Source: Rhabdornis inornatus (lineage: Eukaryota; Chordata; Aves; Passeriformes; Rhabdornithidae). From it: 64,000 nucleotides of DNA. The translations under genes were made by a program, and so were the position numbers. Shown here piece after piece: positions 1 through 12,835 of this stretch (the first letter of the stretch is position 1; the number at the start of each line of letters is the position of its first letter). Below the pieces are notes generated by a model that was not told the DNA's origin, did not search any database, and saw only the letters and a list, made by a program, of their open reading frames with translations. The DNA is taken from assembly GCA_013397075.1 (NCBI GenBank), contig VWZS01000305.1, positions 1 to 64,000 on the forward strand, given 5' to 3'.

Positions 1-3000
1 GGGAAAGGCGAGCCGCGTCACAACTTCATGCCATTTTACATGAATTGACAATCTAAATCCCAGAAATCAGTGAAATCTAAAAAAACTAAGTGAATTTTAA
101 AGTACTCCTTGTTTTCCTGAATAGAGATGAAATCCTAAGGGAGGTTGTGTTCTCTTTTCTATTCTTTGAAGTCTGCATCACAGGAGTAACTGTTCAAAAG
201 AGGAATAAACAAATGCTCATCACCTCTAAATATATATACATATATATATATACTTAGCTACTGATATGATTTATGTAGAAATTCTCATATATGGTTATTT
301 GCAGTACAGAATAATCCAGAGAGAATTTTTTTTTAATTTTTCGTTCTCACTGGTTGTCTTCAAAAAGAGCTTATTCTCATCTCAAGTATGGCACCCCAAC
401 AAGTGTGTAATCTTCTGATAGCTATCATTGTTCCCTAAAGCACATAATTACTACTCCAAATCAGTTTTCATCCATCTTTTAAATGTTTCCCCAGATCTAA
501 ATCTTTCTGGCAATAAAATCAGCTGTCTTCAAAAATTATCTCAAAATTTATTACATCCTACGGTCTTGAGTTGTAGATACATGATAAAATGCACATAAAC
601 TTCCATAGATGTTTTGTCTTAAAAGTCCTTCTCAATCAAAGGAATATCAAATTTCAGGTGGTTTCTTCCTCTGCCAGCTTCCTATGGGGTACTCAAACCA
701 TCTCTGTCCTTAATTTCCTTTCATCCGTGCCTTATCTCTGCACATCAGCAAACAAAAATTCCCAGTGGACAAGCAATAAATCTACCATTTCTGCTCTTGC
801 CTTGCCTTCCTTTCTACTGTTCCCATTAAACCCTCTTCCCGTAACACTAAAATCCCCTTTGTAATCCTTCTCCCTCTTCCATCCCCGTGAGAAGTCTTGC
901 CTAAGACCAGAATGAGTAAAATAAAGCAGGTAACATCCTCCCCTTTCTCAGCTCTCCATACCCTCCTCTAATCACTTTGGAAAACATCACTGTCTATTTT
1001 GTTATGCAAACCACAATATGGATGACATTTTCAACTCAGATAGTCTCTGAAATCCCAATTACGTGTCAATTCAGTGGATTTGTTCTACATAACCTCTCTA
1101 TGATGTTCCTGCCCAAAAATCTTATCAGATCCATCATTATAGGCATCCTCTTCTCTATATGACACACAAAATCTTGCCTGTTGCAAAGTTTGTTTTCCTT
1201 TGTCATTCACTTTAACCACATCACTCCTTTTTGCTTTTGTGCATCCAACGTAACTTGTTCTCACTTCTAAAGATTCTTTACTGTAATCTCACACCTGATA
1301 TATTTTCCCACTTTTTACAGTGATGTTAGTTTCCACTGCACAAGCTAAACATTTCCACGCAAAATCCACTAAAATATGCTTTGTTGAGATGCCTCCAAAT
1401 TTTTTTTTTTTTTTAATGTGCTAAACCTACCACTTGCCATGCTGGTCAGTACTTGTGTTGCCATTTCCTTGTACTTCTCTAACTTGCCCATAGCCGCCTG
1501 CTCCCTCTTACCTCACTGCCCTTTGGCTGCTTTCCTAAATGGCTCACACACAACTCTGTCTTGTGCCCTCACAAATGGAGAGGCCTTGTTTATGGCTCAG
1601 GTTCCTAAATACTAAGACCTGTAAATGCTATTAGTAGTCTATGAGAGTTCATACGTGGAAATGTGGAGATGAGGGTTACTGTGTTTCGGACACTGAGAAG
1701 CAATCAGATATCAAAAAGCAGGCTGGTTTTGTTGGTGCTCTTCTCAGAGTCAAGCAAATAATTGTCTTGAAAAGAAACACAAGCCTGCAATCAGGCCAGA
1801 GCAAGGACAGTACATAACAGTTATACTTTAGATGCAAACAATTTTATAAAATACATATACAGTACACATATACCCACATATATACCTGTATTTTTGTGAC
1901 AAAATATACATATGCAACCTCAGAAAAACAAAACCTAATAGATACAAAGTATACTCTTACTTTATATTTCAGCATATATCTCTTAAAGATGGCAACTCAT
2001 CTTCCAATACCAGAAAGTGCAAAATCATCTCTACATTTAGTATAATTTCAGACAAGCCCGGTTCCAGCTCAATAATAGACCAGCAGTGATTCACCACTTA
2101 TGAACCAGCAGAAACTGTAGGGAGGCAAAAGAAATTTATACCACAATTTCATACACGACTAATTTTAAGACATTCTTGGCTGGACTATGTCCCATTAATT
2201 GCCAACTTGGCAGGTCTTTCTTAAGGCAAGTAATTTAATGACTGGTCAAGGACCTTGCAAGAGTTACCAGACCTGGTTTTTACCTGCTTGCAAATGATGA
2301 GCAAACAATATGATCTTTAACTTCACCTTACTACCTCAGTTTTAACAATCCTGCCTTACACCTGTGTATATATATAGGTCTTCTTCCCTCACTGTCAAGC
2401 TGCACTGAACATGTAACATGTCTGAGCCCAGGTCACCAAGAGAGAATGACAGAAGCTACCTACATAAATTACTATTACCTTCATAAGGGCATGCATGCAT
2501 AGTAAAAGACAGCATACACTTAATTGGCTGTGTAAGGCAGCTTAACTCTTTGCTTCATGAAGTAAATTCTCCCTCTGTGAGGTATTATGAGGAAGCCTTC
2601 CCATCTTCCCTCGTTCGTTCCTTCTAAACCCCTATCCTGCATATAAAAGAAGGAGGAAGAAGAAGCCAAAGAGGAAAGATTTTAAGGGAAATGCAAACAG
2701 TCTAGAACAATAATGGAAGTAAAAGACTGAGAATAGGAACAAAATCCTGCCAGGTTTGTGTCCTCCCTGGAGAACATGCAGCAAAGACCACAAGTGTTTC
2801 AAATACTAGGCTAAATCCTGCAGTAAGAGCCTTTAATGTTGCAGAGGTTACAGGTCACCTTCTGCTGTGGTGTGCACTGCATGCCCCACCTAACACACAT
2901 ATGCCCAAATAAACCACTATGAAATATTTAAACACTGCTCCAAAAATACATAACCACCACATATAAGTAGCCCTGGTCAGACACTTGCATCCTCAAACAT

Positions 3001-5322
3001 GCAGGTAGTTGTTTCACTTCCCTGTGTTTTATGGAATCCCAAGAGAATGCCAGAAGGCAAACGGCATTCAGGCACAAAGTGTTTCTTTTTGTTAAATCAC
3101 TGCCATGTGTTAAGCACTGTTTTTTTGCTATAAAGTACATCAGCCACATTTATAAACAGAAAACAAGATCAACTACATGTATTCTCAAAATTGTCTGATG
3201 ATATCAAAGTAGCAACATACAGGCATGGGAAGAATAATGACATTCCTTTTATTTTGAATTAAATTACTTTGACAACCTCCAAAACTCATTTAGCAAAGTA
3301 CTCTGCTCCACCAGGTATATATCTAGATATGAAGTAATTAAACATAATGGAAAGCATGACATTTAAGATCATTGTCTGGTAAAAATATGACCTTTATGGA
3401 ACAGTTACACAACAGAAGGTAGAGTTACTGAACAGGGAAAAAAAATATTTTTAACCATACAATGGCAAGATAATTAATAGCACACCTTATCAGTACTACA
3501 AAAGAGAAGTAAATAGTTGAATTTACTTTCACATGCTGTTTTCTTTAAAGAAGAATCAAAACTGGAGACAAGTTTGCATTTAACAAGAAACATTTCTGCT
3601 GTTGAAAGTGACACAGAAATAAAACATGCCAAGAAGAATTTTTGCAAAAAAATACCTCACTAAGTCAGAGAAAAATCTACATTCAAGTATAATAGCTCAA
3701 CACAAATCCACAACAGCATGAAAGTAGGCAACTGAAAGGTAATGACAAATGCTACATCTGACACTGTCCTCATCTAACCCTATTTTGCCTAAGGACTACA
3801 GCATGCGTAGTATATAAGATCACACAGTTTCTTGGACACTAATGTAACCACCACCAACAAAATGAGTTGAATAGTTTATTTTAAAATCCAGTTTTCAACT
3901 TTAACTCCTGCTTTCCATTTCCCAGTTTAGTCAAAGCTTCAATGTTGGTTATAATCACTTTTTCTGGCTATGTATTTAGGTAATAGAATAAAAGAAAAAA
4001 AAAAAAGAAAAAAACATGTTGTACACAAGAAAAAAGAAAAATTTCATTGTCCTTTTGGAATCAAATGTGGGTTTAGGGACTTCTAAATAATATTGAGCAC
4101 ACTCACAATATATAGATATACAGAATAGAAAACAACATCCAAAGATGGATGCATTTTGGAGTAAATTTTGGAAAGACATGCAAATCTACTTAGTACACAA
4201 CTGGGACCCAACAATTTCACTTTTAAATCCTCACCATTCCTTATTCTCCACTTAAAGCAAAGAATTTTCTGCGCAGAGTATCATTTGGTACACAAAGGGA
4301 CTGAAAGCCTACCAATGAGGAGTGAGGAAATCACCATCCTAAGCAGGAAGAAATGTTTGTGGCAGAGGCTGGAACTGCCTCTGCCTATTCTCTTGCCCAC
4401 ACTCCTGCCACCTGGACTACAAAAGCATCAGAGTGCTCTATTCAACATCTTTGAAAAACCCACATCTGAGGCCTCAGGAAAATAATCAGCTGCTGACTGA
4501 AAAATCTTCTAGAGTGCAACTTCATATGAAGTTCATTCAGGCCTTAAGATGGCTTAAAGTCTCCAACAGGACCTTATCAAATATATTGGGTGTAGTTTGC
4601 AACCTGAAGTACATCAGTCATACACCTACGTTTGCTGGACTGAGCCCCGACACACTACGCCCATAAATGAAAGAAGAAACACAATGCTATTAATCTTTTG
4701 AATCCTCACAAAAGCAGGTTTGAGCTTTGATCTTCCCAGAGACAACCAAAAAAAATTTTTTTACATCCTTATCTTCTTTTTATATGGATACATTTACTTC
4801 TGACACTTTATTACAAAGATCCTAGCAAGGATATCTTTCATAAGGAAATATGCACACAAGCCCCGAGAATCTCTGGTTCAGGAGGTCAGAAGCAAGAAAC
4901 AGGGCTGGCCCTGGGTTTGTCTGCAAAAGAGGTCTGCTGGGCTTGCTCTTTCCTCATCTCCTTTCCCTCCTTCACATACTCTAGCTACGGTAGAAGTATT
5001 TCTAAGTAACTAGATCCACACATACGGCTTTCAGCAGCTTCCCACTGAACTTGCAATTAAGAGTTCACACCACACAGGTCTAACTAGGTAATTTCCCAGA
5101 TTCCTCCCTAACATTTCATTGGCAGCTTTTACTTTCTCTTTGTGGATAGCAGCAGTATTTTCAAACTTAGACCAACTAATAGAAGAAATACTACATTCAA
5201 CGCCACTGGCAGACAGTAACACATTACATTTGCTAAAAGTCACAGAGCTGTAGAGAAAAAACAAGATTTTTTTTATCTCATCTAGACAAAGGAGCACATG
5301 AAGAGGGTAAGATGAACTCTAC
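1..5322. other. Unique AT-rich non-coding stretch
   Basis: I see no recognisable gene, RNA gene or transposon here. The sequence is AT-rich with scattered short A and T runs and one TA dinucleotide tract near 230. The open frames are under about 105 codons, lack family motifs and lie on both strands, as expected by chance. The right edge abuts a weak minus-strand exon candidate at 5323-5452. It could be intronic or intergenic. Confidence 0.6.
230..253. repeat. TA/CA dinucleotide microsatellite
   Basis: A short alternating A/T tract broken once by a C. It is a simple sequence repeat and probably length-polymorphic. A similar TA-rich tract lies at 11161-11191. Confidence 0.85.
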
Positions 5323-5452
5323 CTGGCACAGACTTTTTCAGGAAGCTGCTGTTCCAGGTTGAGGAAACCTGAGATGACCATTGCAAAACAAAAGTTTGCA
5401 TTACACTTTTCCCCTGGCAGCTGTATATTGAGGCCAAAATTCATCTGGAGTG
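5323..5452 (-). other. Candidate internal exon (unconfirmed)
   Basis: On the minus strand, a good acceptor (pyrimidine-rich, ending CCTCTCAG) lies just before base 5452 and a donor of the CAG|GTAGAG kind just after base 5323. The 130-nt segment is open in only one frame. It takes 2 nt to complete an incoming codon, encodes 42 full codons (ending LPEKVCA) and leaves 2 nt. The peptide has four cysteines and a hydrophobic centre (FCFAMVISGFL), but I recognise no family. The phase fits the candidate at 23575-23720, which leaves 1 nt. A possible following acceptor at 4920/4921 would run to a stop after 14 residues. Against it: an open frame of this size in at least one of three frames is not rare, and pseudo-exons are common. 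Without transcript data this is a weak call. Confidence 0.2.
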
Positions 5453-5844
5453 CTGAGAGGTGAACAATGGAGATGAGTGACACACCGCACAATAACTGCA
5501 TCCAGGTCTCCATGGGGCTCTAATCTCAAAACTGTGATGGGAGGGAGGAGATTGACTTTCAACAGGGAGAAATGTATTCCTTTAAAAGCTCTCTATTCTC
5601 CTCTCCAGCAGTCATGACTGGCCAGTAGCTATCCAGCTTGGTGCTGAAACTATTCTAGCAAACAGATGATTCGCAGTAAAGAAAACGCCACAAAATTGCC
5701 CAAAAATTGTAAAATTATTACAGAATTGGTGGGGAGAAGACAGGGAGAGGGTTCTGGGTTTCTGAGTTCACTGACATGCCATGAGATGGTTCTTGTGACC
5801 TTCACTGTGAATCACTGCTCTAAACAAAAGAAGTTTCTCAACAG

Positions 5845-6035
5845 CATGAATCATGACTCATTCCATGTGTTGGAAGGGACCTTAAATACCATCTAGTTCC
5901 AGCTCCCTGCCATGGGCTGGCATACTTTACACTAGACAAGTCCTCAAAACTCCCTCCAACCTGGCCTTGAATACTTCCACATATAAGGGATTCACAATTT
6001 CTCCGGGCAAAATCACAACAGGTTCTCCTATTTAC
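5845..6035 (-). mobile_element. CR1 LINE 3' fragment, antisense
   Basis: The plus strand starts with a degraded copy of the CR1 terminal repeat (catgaatcatgactcattcc). It continues with the typical antisense CR1 tail: ttggaagggacc, then catctagttcca, then ctccctgccatgggc, then ccaacctggccttgaa, then a degraded facsimile of the 'cacaacttctctgggcaacctgttcc' stretch. The element therefore reads on the minus strand, is 5'-truncated to about 190 bp as most CR1 copies are, and is fairly diverged. The left boundary is supported by the terminal repeat; the right boundary is where similarity fades and is uncertain by tens of bases. It carries no coding potential. Confidence 0.85.
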
Positions 6036-7149
6036 ACAACTCTTATGCTTTTATTATGACACCTGCATTTACAACCCTTCTCTTTCAGAATACTTAAATT
6101 AGGCTTCCAAATTTTAGTGGAACCTTTGGCTAGGCATTTGGATAGAAGAAAAAAAGTTTTGGATTCTGCTTGATATTCACATCTATCCCCAGGCAGCCAT
6201 AAAATGAGATATGAGAGTGTCTGCAAAGCTGAGAAGAAAATAGTGCAGCATAGTAAAATTAGCAGCTGCTGACCCATAACTAATTTGCAATGACAGTATT
6301 TTTCAACCTCATTAATGAAGTAGGATCCAGAAATACAAAATACTGATAAAAAAAAAAAGGTTAAATACAGCAAAGGCAGCTTCCTAAGCAAATTATCTAG
6401 GCCTTGTTATGGATGGCCTCTCTAGAAACTTTGCAATAGACTGAAAAAACGGAAATGAAAACTTGTGTTATGAAGCCTGGTAGATTTTCATTACTTTCTG
6501 AGTACATCCCTTCAGCAGTAACTTACTAAAAGAGCATTTTATTATAAGTTGATGGGTCATTTTGTGAAACTGTGGCACTTTAGTCAAAATAACTCACTAA
6601 AGAAACAGCATGAGTAATAGTGCCATTTACCACACAAATAAATATGTGCAGATTTTTTACTGTAGTAACTAACCACACCACAGAGTAGCCTGAAGTTTAT
6701 TCCACATCTATATGGTATTTTCAAACATTGTTCATGATTATGCTGTTTGATAACAAGTATCTGTAAGTGCGGGATTTTTGCTTGCTCCCTTCCTTAGGAT
6801 GGTGAACAGTACTGTCAGGCACCATCAATATCAACTACAAAATTTACATCTTTTACAATCATTACTACTGCTGAGCAGCAAGTGTTGAAAATATTGCACA
6901 TCTGCTGAAATCCCTGAACAGCCATTTACTTCTTATGGAAGTTGCTTTGTAGAGACTGCAGGACCTGCCTCTTCAAGTGCTGGATTAAACTCTCACACTC
7001 AGCACTAGCACTGGCTTTCTCTCCACAAGGTACTGCTCTGCACAGGTGCCTGTTTGGTACTGTTCCTCATATTTTCTCTCTCTGCAAAGACAGCTTCTCT
7101 GTCCTTTTGTCCCTCCATGGAAAGATTACTTTCCTTGCTGTAGTGGGCC
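6036..7149. other. Unique non-coding stretch between CR1 and LTR
   Basis: No repeat or gene recognised. A minus-strand open frame of 119 codons (6032-6391) is hydrophobic and Cys/Leu-rich because that strand is pyrimidine-rich. It overlaps the fading CR1 end and has no family resemblance. A splice-acceptor-like site before 6798 on the plus strand is followed by 36 open codons, but nothing supports it as an exon. Confidence 0.5.
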
Positions 7150-7668
7150 TGCCTGGTTTGGAGCTGACACTCCTCACAGCCGACCTCATAGTGCTGTACT
7201 TTGCACTTGTGTCTAGGAGTGTGTTGGTAGCACACCCAGATGTTGTCTGCTGCTGAGCATCACCCACACAGCACCAAGGCTTTCTCTCCCACACCCCCAG
7301 GGGCCAGGAGGCTGGGAGTGGGTAAGAGGTCAGAAGGGAATTCAGCCAGGACAGCTGACCCAAGGGACATCCCATACTGTACAGTGTAATACTCAGCAAT
7401 ACAGTTAGGAGAAAGGCAAAGGAGAAGTGCATTCATTATTAAGGTATTTGTCTTCTGAAGCAGCTGCTATGTGTAATGGGATTTCTGCTTCTCCCTTAGT
7501 GGCTGCACATTCCCTGCAGATGGAAGTAGAGACCAAATCGTTTTGCTTTGCCTTCTCTTTTTCTCATTCGACTGTCTTGAACTCAACCTCTACTTCATCT
7601 CATGTTCTCCCCCTGTTCTGCTGAAGAGGGGGAGTGAGAAAACAGCTGGGTGGCCATCTGGATGCCAA
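7150..7668 (+). mobile_element. Decayed solo LTR of an avian endogenous retrovirus
   Basis: The plus strand follows, block by block, the layout of a common avian ERV LTR. It begins tgcctggttt..gctg, where the family starts TGTCCTGGTTTCGGCTGGGA. It then has atagtgctgta, gtgtgttg..acacccagatgtt, tgctgagcat, a 'caaggctttctct' block, 'ccaggacagctgaccc', 'gggacatcccata', a degraded TATA region and, near the 3' end, 'aactcaacct..' followed by 'ggggagtgagaaaacagctgggtgg'. It is indel-ridden, so it is old. No gag, pol or env sequence lies beside it, so it is a solo LTR. The orientation follows the family. Short open frames at 6942-7432 on both strands are products of this GC-richer sequence. The terminal bases are approximate and no clear target-site duplication was found. 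Confidence 0.7.
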
Positions 7669-10600
7669 ATTTTCCTTTCTTCTGTCTTTACACTGGAGTG
7701 AGTAGGCCAAGAAAGCTCCTCCTATAATACCAGCCAGAGATCACCAAGCACTTAATTACTGGAGCTTCTCCACTTGTCATTGAGATATGTCACACATACT
7801 ACAGTTGGTAAGATTCTGTCCCTTGTGTGCTCTGGATGTTAAATGTAAAGGCTGAGGAAAAGGGTAAAACAGCTGCTGTACTGATGCCAGTCTTTGTGGC
7901 AGCACTGATAAAGCGCTGCTTTTCAAAGCAGTGTTGAAGACTCATTCCTTTGTCCTCCATGCTGCATAGACTTGGAGATCATCCTAAGACATGGCCTAAC
8001 TTTGCTTTTCTGTCCAAACCACTTCAACTATGTTAGTGATATGCAGACAGGCTAGTATCTTGCATATTTTTATGGCAGTCCTCAGGTAGTAGATGCTACT
8101 AAGAAATGAGGAACCTGTTCAAACAATTTACCAAACAGACCAGATATCAGTATCTACTGATTTACTTTGTTGGAGTCTGTGGAAATTTCAATGGCTCAAT
8201 ACAGGCTGCTTGGAGAAAGCTTCTGCACCTTGCCTCAACATTCATGCTACATTTAGGCCAGGAGTTTAACTACTGCTTATGAACAACAGGTCTTACTATT
8301 TCAGTGTATTTTTTCTTAAAACATCTGGTTCTGGAAAATTTCCCCCACAAAATATTGTTAGATGATCAAATTTGTTCTGCTTTTCCCCCTTACTTCATGA
8401 TTCTTGATAAAATAACATTTGATGAACATAATCACAGTCCTTTTAAAGAAAAAATAGACAGCTGTGATATCACCAGTCTGACCTTGTGAAACAGTACAGA
8501 CAGGTGTCTCAGCAGGAAGAGGAGTGGGATGCAAAATTAAAAGAGGAAGCTGCAATGGTTCTTCCCTGTAGAGGATCTGCAATTTAAAAGGAAACATTTG
8601 CCACTATGACAAAATTCCCCGACACAAATGTATCACTTAGAGAACACAGAGGCTGGGAAAAGCAGAAGGGCTGCACAAAGCAAACAACAAAATCTTGTTC
8701 TTTCTGTATAAGAAGTCATCTGCCACTGGGTATTTAGAAGAAAATTTTGCCATGTCTCCATAAAGTCCTACTATATTATCATGTATAAGGACCTTACTTG
8801 CATAAGTGCCCTTCACTTGCTCCTCTGTTGTGTTCTTGATGGGTATCAGGGTCAAACTTCCTCAAAGTGGAGCCAGAGGAACACTTGGTTTTTCCATCAA
8901 ACTAAGATCTCATCCTTTGTTTGATGGTGCTTAGAGACCATAGCATCTTTAGTGCTTTTACAGTGTTAGGAACATACTAATCTTCACTAGAAGATTTAGA
9001 AGAACATTTAAATTCTTGCAAGCTTCCCAAAGAAAGCAAATTATTGGAGAGCACAAAGCCTCTGCTCTTCTCAAGTTGACTAATGTGATTCTACAACTAT
9101 GCAAAAGTGCAACATTTGCATCTCTCTGGAAAAAGACACTCTTCAAAAAGTACATCTTCCCCTGCATGAACACAGAATTCCTGAGCAGAAGAACTGTAGG
9201 AAAGAAAGAAATCCTTGACAAACCTTTTTAATTGTGAGGAAAGTTCATCCAAAAGAAGAGAAATGCCTGCATTCTCATCACAATACATAGGAAGTGTTGC
9301 TTTTGCAGAAAGTACCTGTTCTTTCTAGGACCTGGAGTCCTAGGGCTCTTTGTATATCCTGGGTGAAGCACAGCAGTTTGCATTTTTTGTTGTTTCTTTT
9401 GCTTTCTTCTTCATTGTGGCCTTCCCCTCTCCCTCCATCTCCTACATGGGTAATTTTATTCCCTGAGCTCTATTCAGTGGTCACCCTTATTTCCAATGTC
9501 CCTATTTTGTTTCTTCTCCTTTCATCCTGAATAATCCAATTAGTCTTTATTTTTTAATGTTTTGCTCCCAGAAACACCTAGAGATTCTACTAAAAGGCAC
9601 TCCAAACTCCAACCTATTTGTAAAAAGGAAAAAAACATCACTATCAAGTCTCTGTTGAAATTAATAAAGCTTCCCTAGGGGCAAAAGCATATGGGGGTGG
9701 GGAATCACCTTTTTGGAAGAAAATTCTCAGTAATTAGTAATGGAGTTTAACAGGCAATATTATAATTTAATAGTTACACCAGATAGCTATTAAAATATAT
9801 TATCATATATTAAAACATCTTATTAGGTAGTGTGATTTACTAACCAAAAAAAAGCAGATCACTAAGAATGAACCATGAAGCTTAAGCAGCAAGATTTTGT
9901 TGCTCTGCTGCTGCTGTCAGCTGTGGATAAAAGGGGCATTAACTGAAAAATGGACCCTGTGCAGCATCTTTCAAACTGTCACCTTCATGCCACCAGAAGA
10001 CCTTGCTTCCCTCTAACGTTTTTCCTATTAGTCTGTTAAAAAAAAAAAAAAAGAAAGAAAAAAAATACACCCCTACTATTAGTAAGCCACACTCTGGAAA
10101 GAATGAATTTCAGAGGCAAGTGAAGGTCTGTGCACTTAGTGCTCAGAAATTCCTATTCCTCTAACTTTGAAAACAGACTTATCAAGTTTAGCAGAATCGC
10201 TACTGGGCTTACAATATCTGTACATGTGTTTATAGATTTAAACTTTGTAGTGCTTTCAAGATAATCAAAACTAATGTACAGCACATCTTTTCTGCATTTA
10301 TGTAACATTCTGACTTCCCAGGAAAATTGCTAAATGAAATGACAAAGCCCAAACTCCAACAGGAACAAATGCACCACTAAAAAGTGATAAAAATGATAAA
10401 AATAAAACAGTTCAATCGAGGGAATATGAAGTAGAGAACACATAAAAATAATTGAGGAAAGAATTGCCCTGGAAACAAAGCTATTTCAATTACAGTGTAT
10501 TTTGATCCCTTTATGATGAACATACATTGTAAATTTAAAAAATATCTTCTACAATACGAGCTGAAGAAAGTTGTATCAAGGCATTTTTACCAAGTGACCA

Positions 10601-11978
10601 AACCCATATTTATCAGACAGCATAGCTTTTGTTAAAAGAAAAACTTCTTTAAAATTATAATATTCTAACTGCAGTTAGTTAATCTTTTGAAATATTAATT
10701 GAGTATCAAATAGTCTTCTACTGAAACAATAAAAACCTATTCAAGTACACCCTGTACACAAACCTGAAAGCCTACTTCAAGCTCCAGTTCATATTTATTT
10801 TCTAGTATTCAGAAATGTTCATTCTGGGTCAAATCCAAGATGGCAAGAGCTGTCTACCGGCATGTTTTAACTAAGTCTGTGGCACTTTAAATTAGATCCC
10901 ATGCCTCCTGATGCACATTCAAATTCACACCTCTATGCTTGGACGCCTCACTTGTAAAAGGTGACCAGTGATAGCTTTTCTCCATTATTACCTGGCAGAA
11001 TTTCATCTGCTCCACCCAAATGCAGACCTGACCACAGCAATCCACCCCACTGTCACTTCCATAGTGTCTCCTAGTTATGGCTAACAATGGAAGCTACAGC
11101 TTGTAAATCATGCAGCCATATGTCCTCAAATTTGAGCTAGTGGATATGGAGCAAGTAAAAATATATGTATTATATAATTTATATATATATAAACCTCCTT
11201 TATGTTTCATACTGTAAAATTCTTCTGTAACTAGTAGAGAATTTGGATCTGACTGTCCTATAAGAAACCATCTCCACATGTCACTAAACCCAGTGCTGAT
11301 CACACTGATACAACAGCTTAAAATACCTAACCTCAAGCTGTTGAGCTGGGGCACTGCTACTGAAGACAGACAGAAAATCTTGCAGAATCTCCCTCTTTAA
11401 GGAGCAACACGAGGTACTTATTTGCCAAAACAGAAGCCACAATCTCCAAAGTGGAAAGTTCACTTCTTTCTGGAACTGATGTGTCAGTGAGGAAGCTCAG
11501 TTGGTGCGTGATGGCTTCTTCACAGGGAGCAGGGACCATGGCCCTGAAGGAGAGCTTGTGCACACACCATCTAGGCTAACATACTGAAGACATATGTACC
11601 AACAGTCTTCATCTCCTATGGGTGTATGTAAGGAGAACTACCTGAAATCCAGCCATAAACCTCAAGCAAAGCCAAACTATTCTGCATAAAGCTCCTTGAA
11701 TCCAAGCCAATGGAGAAAAGAAATCCAGAACTTTTAACCACAGACATAAACGTGTTCGTGCCAGCCAGCCCAAATCAGTAACTGGCAGTCAACGGCCTGC
11801 AACAGCTGACATTTCTTCCTCTCTCTCTCATGTGGCTTGCACAGATATACTCATGGGTAAGCCACTGCAATGAGCCAGAATGTACCAAACAGAAACACGT
11901 ACAACAGGACGACCCATCTTCACAAGAAACGCTTGTAATCACAAAGAAGAAAGATGGAAATGTGCATTCGTGACGAGC
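7669..11978. other. Unique AT-rich non-coding stretch
   Basis: No transposon or gene recognised. It includes an A15 tract at 10038-10052 and a TA-rich tract at 11161-11191. Minus-strand open frames at 8637-8855 (72 codons) and 10887-11087 (66 codons, with a donor-like site inside) have no family resemblance. I treat them as chance or pseudo-exons. Confidence 0.55.
10038..10065. repeat. A-rich simple repeat
   Basis: An A15 run followed by a GAAAGAAAAAAAA tail. There is no retroposon body upstream that I can recognise, so it is listed only as low-complexity sequence. Confidence 0.9.
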
Positions 11979-12835
11979 TGTGGTGGTTCAAAACCAAATG
12001 GAAATTAAACTCCAGATAAGCCTTTCCCCTTCTCTTTGCCCCACTCTGGTGAGAGAGGGACAAAGGCAGAGACTACGGGTTGAGATAACAAGTTACTGAA
12101 AGCAAACAGCAATGCAGTAAGAAACACAGTGACAGCAGCAATATTAACAACAAAAGTATACAAAGGAGAAGGTGCTTTACACAGAAAAGGTGCTCACCAC
12201 CACCTCAGCTCAGTTCTGTGTGGTTGCTGGGACAAACACAAGATGGTGGATGCTCTCCACAGCTGGCGTTCCCCTTCCCCAAGCTTGAGCCAATGAGAGA
12301 TAATGAGGGACAAACCCCCAAAAAGCCAGATCATCCACACTGCGCCATGTGCCCTGCTTTTGGACTGCTCCATTCCTCTGGTTTGACTGCACACAATGTT
12401 GTCCTCTTCCAGACTGGTTTGACTCCACGTAGTGCCACTCGCTCTGGACCACTCCACTCGGCTGCACTGGACTTGGCTGGGGCTTGGTTTGGGCTCAGCG
12501 CCTTTGGACTCGGGTCACTCACCACTGCTTTGTCCCCCCACTTGCTTCTGGCACTGGTGCCACGGCATGTGTGTTCTGCTGAGCTCAGCTGTGTTCACTG
12601 CTTGGAGCTGCATTCTTCCCAAGGGATGGGAAGGGATGGGCAGCAGGAGAGGGACAGAGTCCGCAGAGCTGGTCCCAGGAAGAAACGAGGAAGAAATGGA
12701 ACAAAATGATGCACTTCTGCTGTACATTCCTTTTTCTCCTGAAACCAGGCCCCCCAGTGATGACGTGTGTAGTATAGAACAGCAACTGCTCCCCTTGCCA
12801 GCAAACCTAGGGCACCAGTGCCCATGAGCACTCCA
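11979..12835 (-). mobile_element. Probable ERV LTR, minus orientation
   Basis: The plus strand opens with tgtggtggttcaaaacc, the reverse complement of a typical avian LTR 3' end (..GGTTTTGAACCACCACA). It then has 'gccccactctggtgagagaggg' and 'gggttgagataacaag', the mirror image of the 'TTATCTCAACCC' block seen near the 3' end of avian ERV LTRs. The rest is GC-richer than its surroundings and repetitive in feel (repeated 'ctggtttgac' and 'ctccactcg' type words), which explains overlapping spurious open frames of 130-163 codons on both strands. No retroviral protein motif is present. The right boundary is a guess: a near-match to the 5-bp left flank (cgagc / tgagc) occurs around 12830. It could instead be a GC-rich remnant of another repeat family. 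Confidence 0.5.

Noticed and set aside
6798..6908. Plus-strand acceptor-like site followed by 36 open codons and a stop
   Set aside because: There is no upstream exon or polyadenylation context, and the peptide is unrecognised.
6942..7432. Open frames of 104-121 codons on both strands
   Set aside because: They overlap the plus-strand LTR block by block and are explained by it.
8637..8855. 72-codon minus-strand open frame beginning MTLIPIKNTTEEQVKG
   Set aside because: The composition looks protein-like, but there is no recognised family, no splice context and the length is within chance expectation.
10992..11080. Minus-strand 89-nt splice-like segment with 29 open codons
   Set aside because: The acceptor is weak in pyrimidines and its outgoing phase 0 does not lead into the 5323-5452 candidate.
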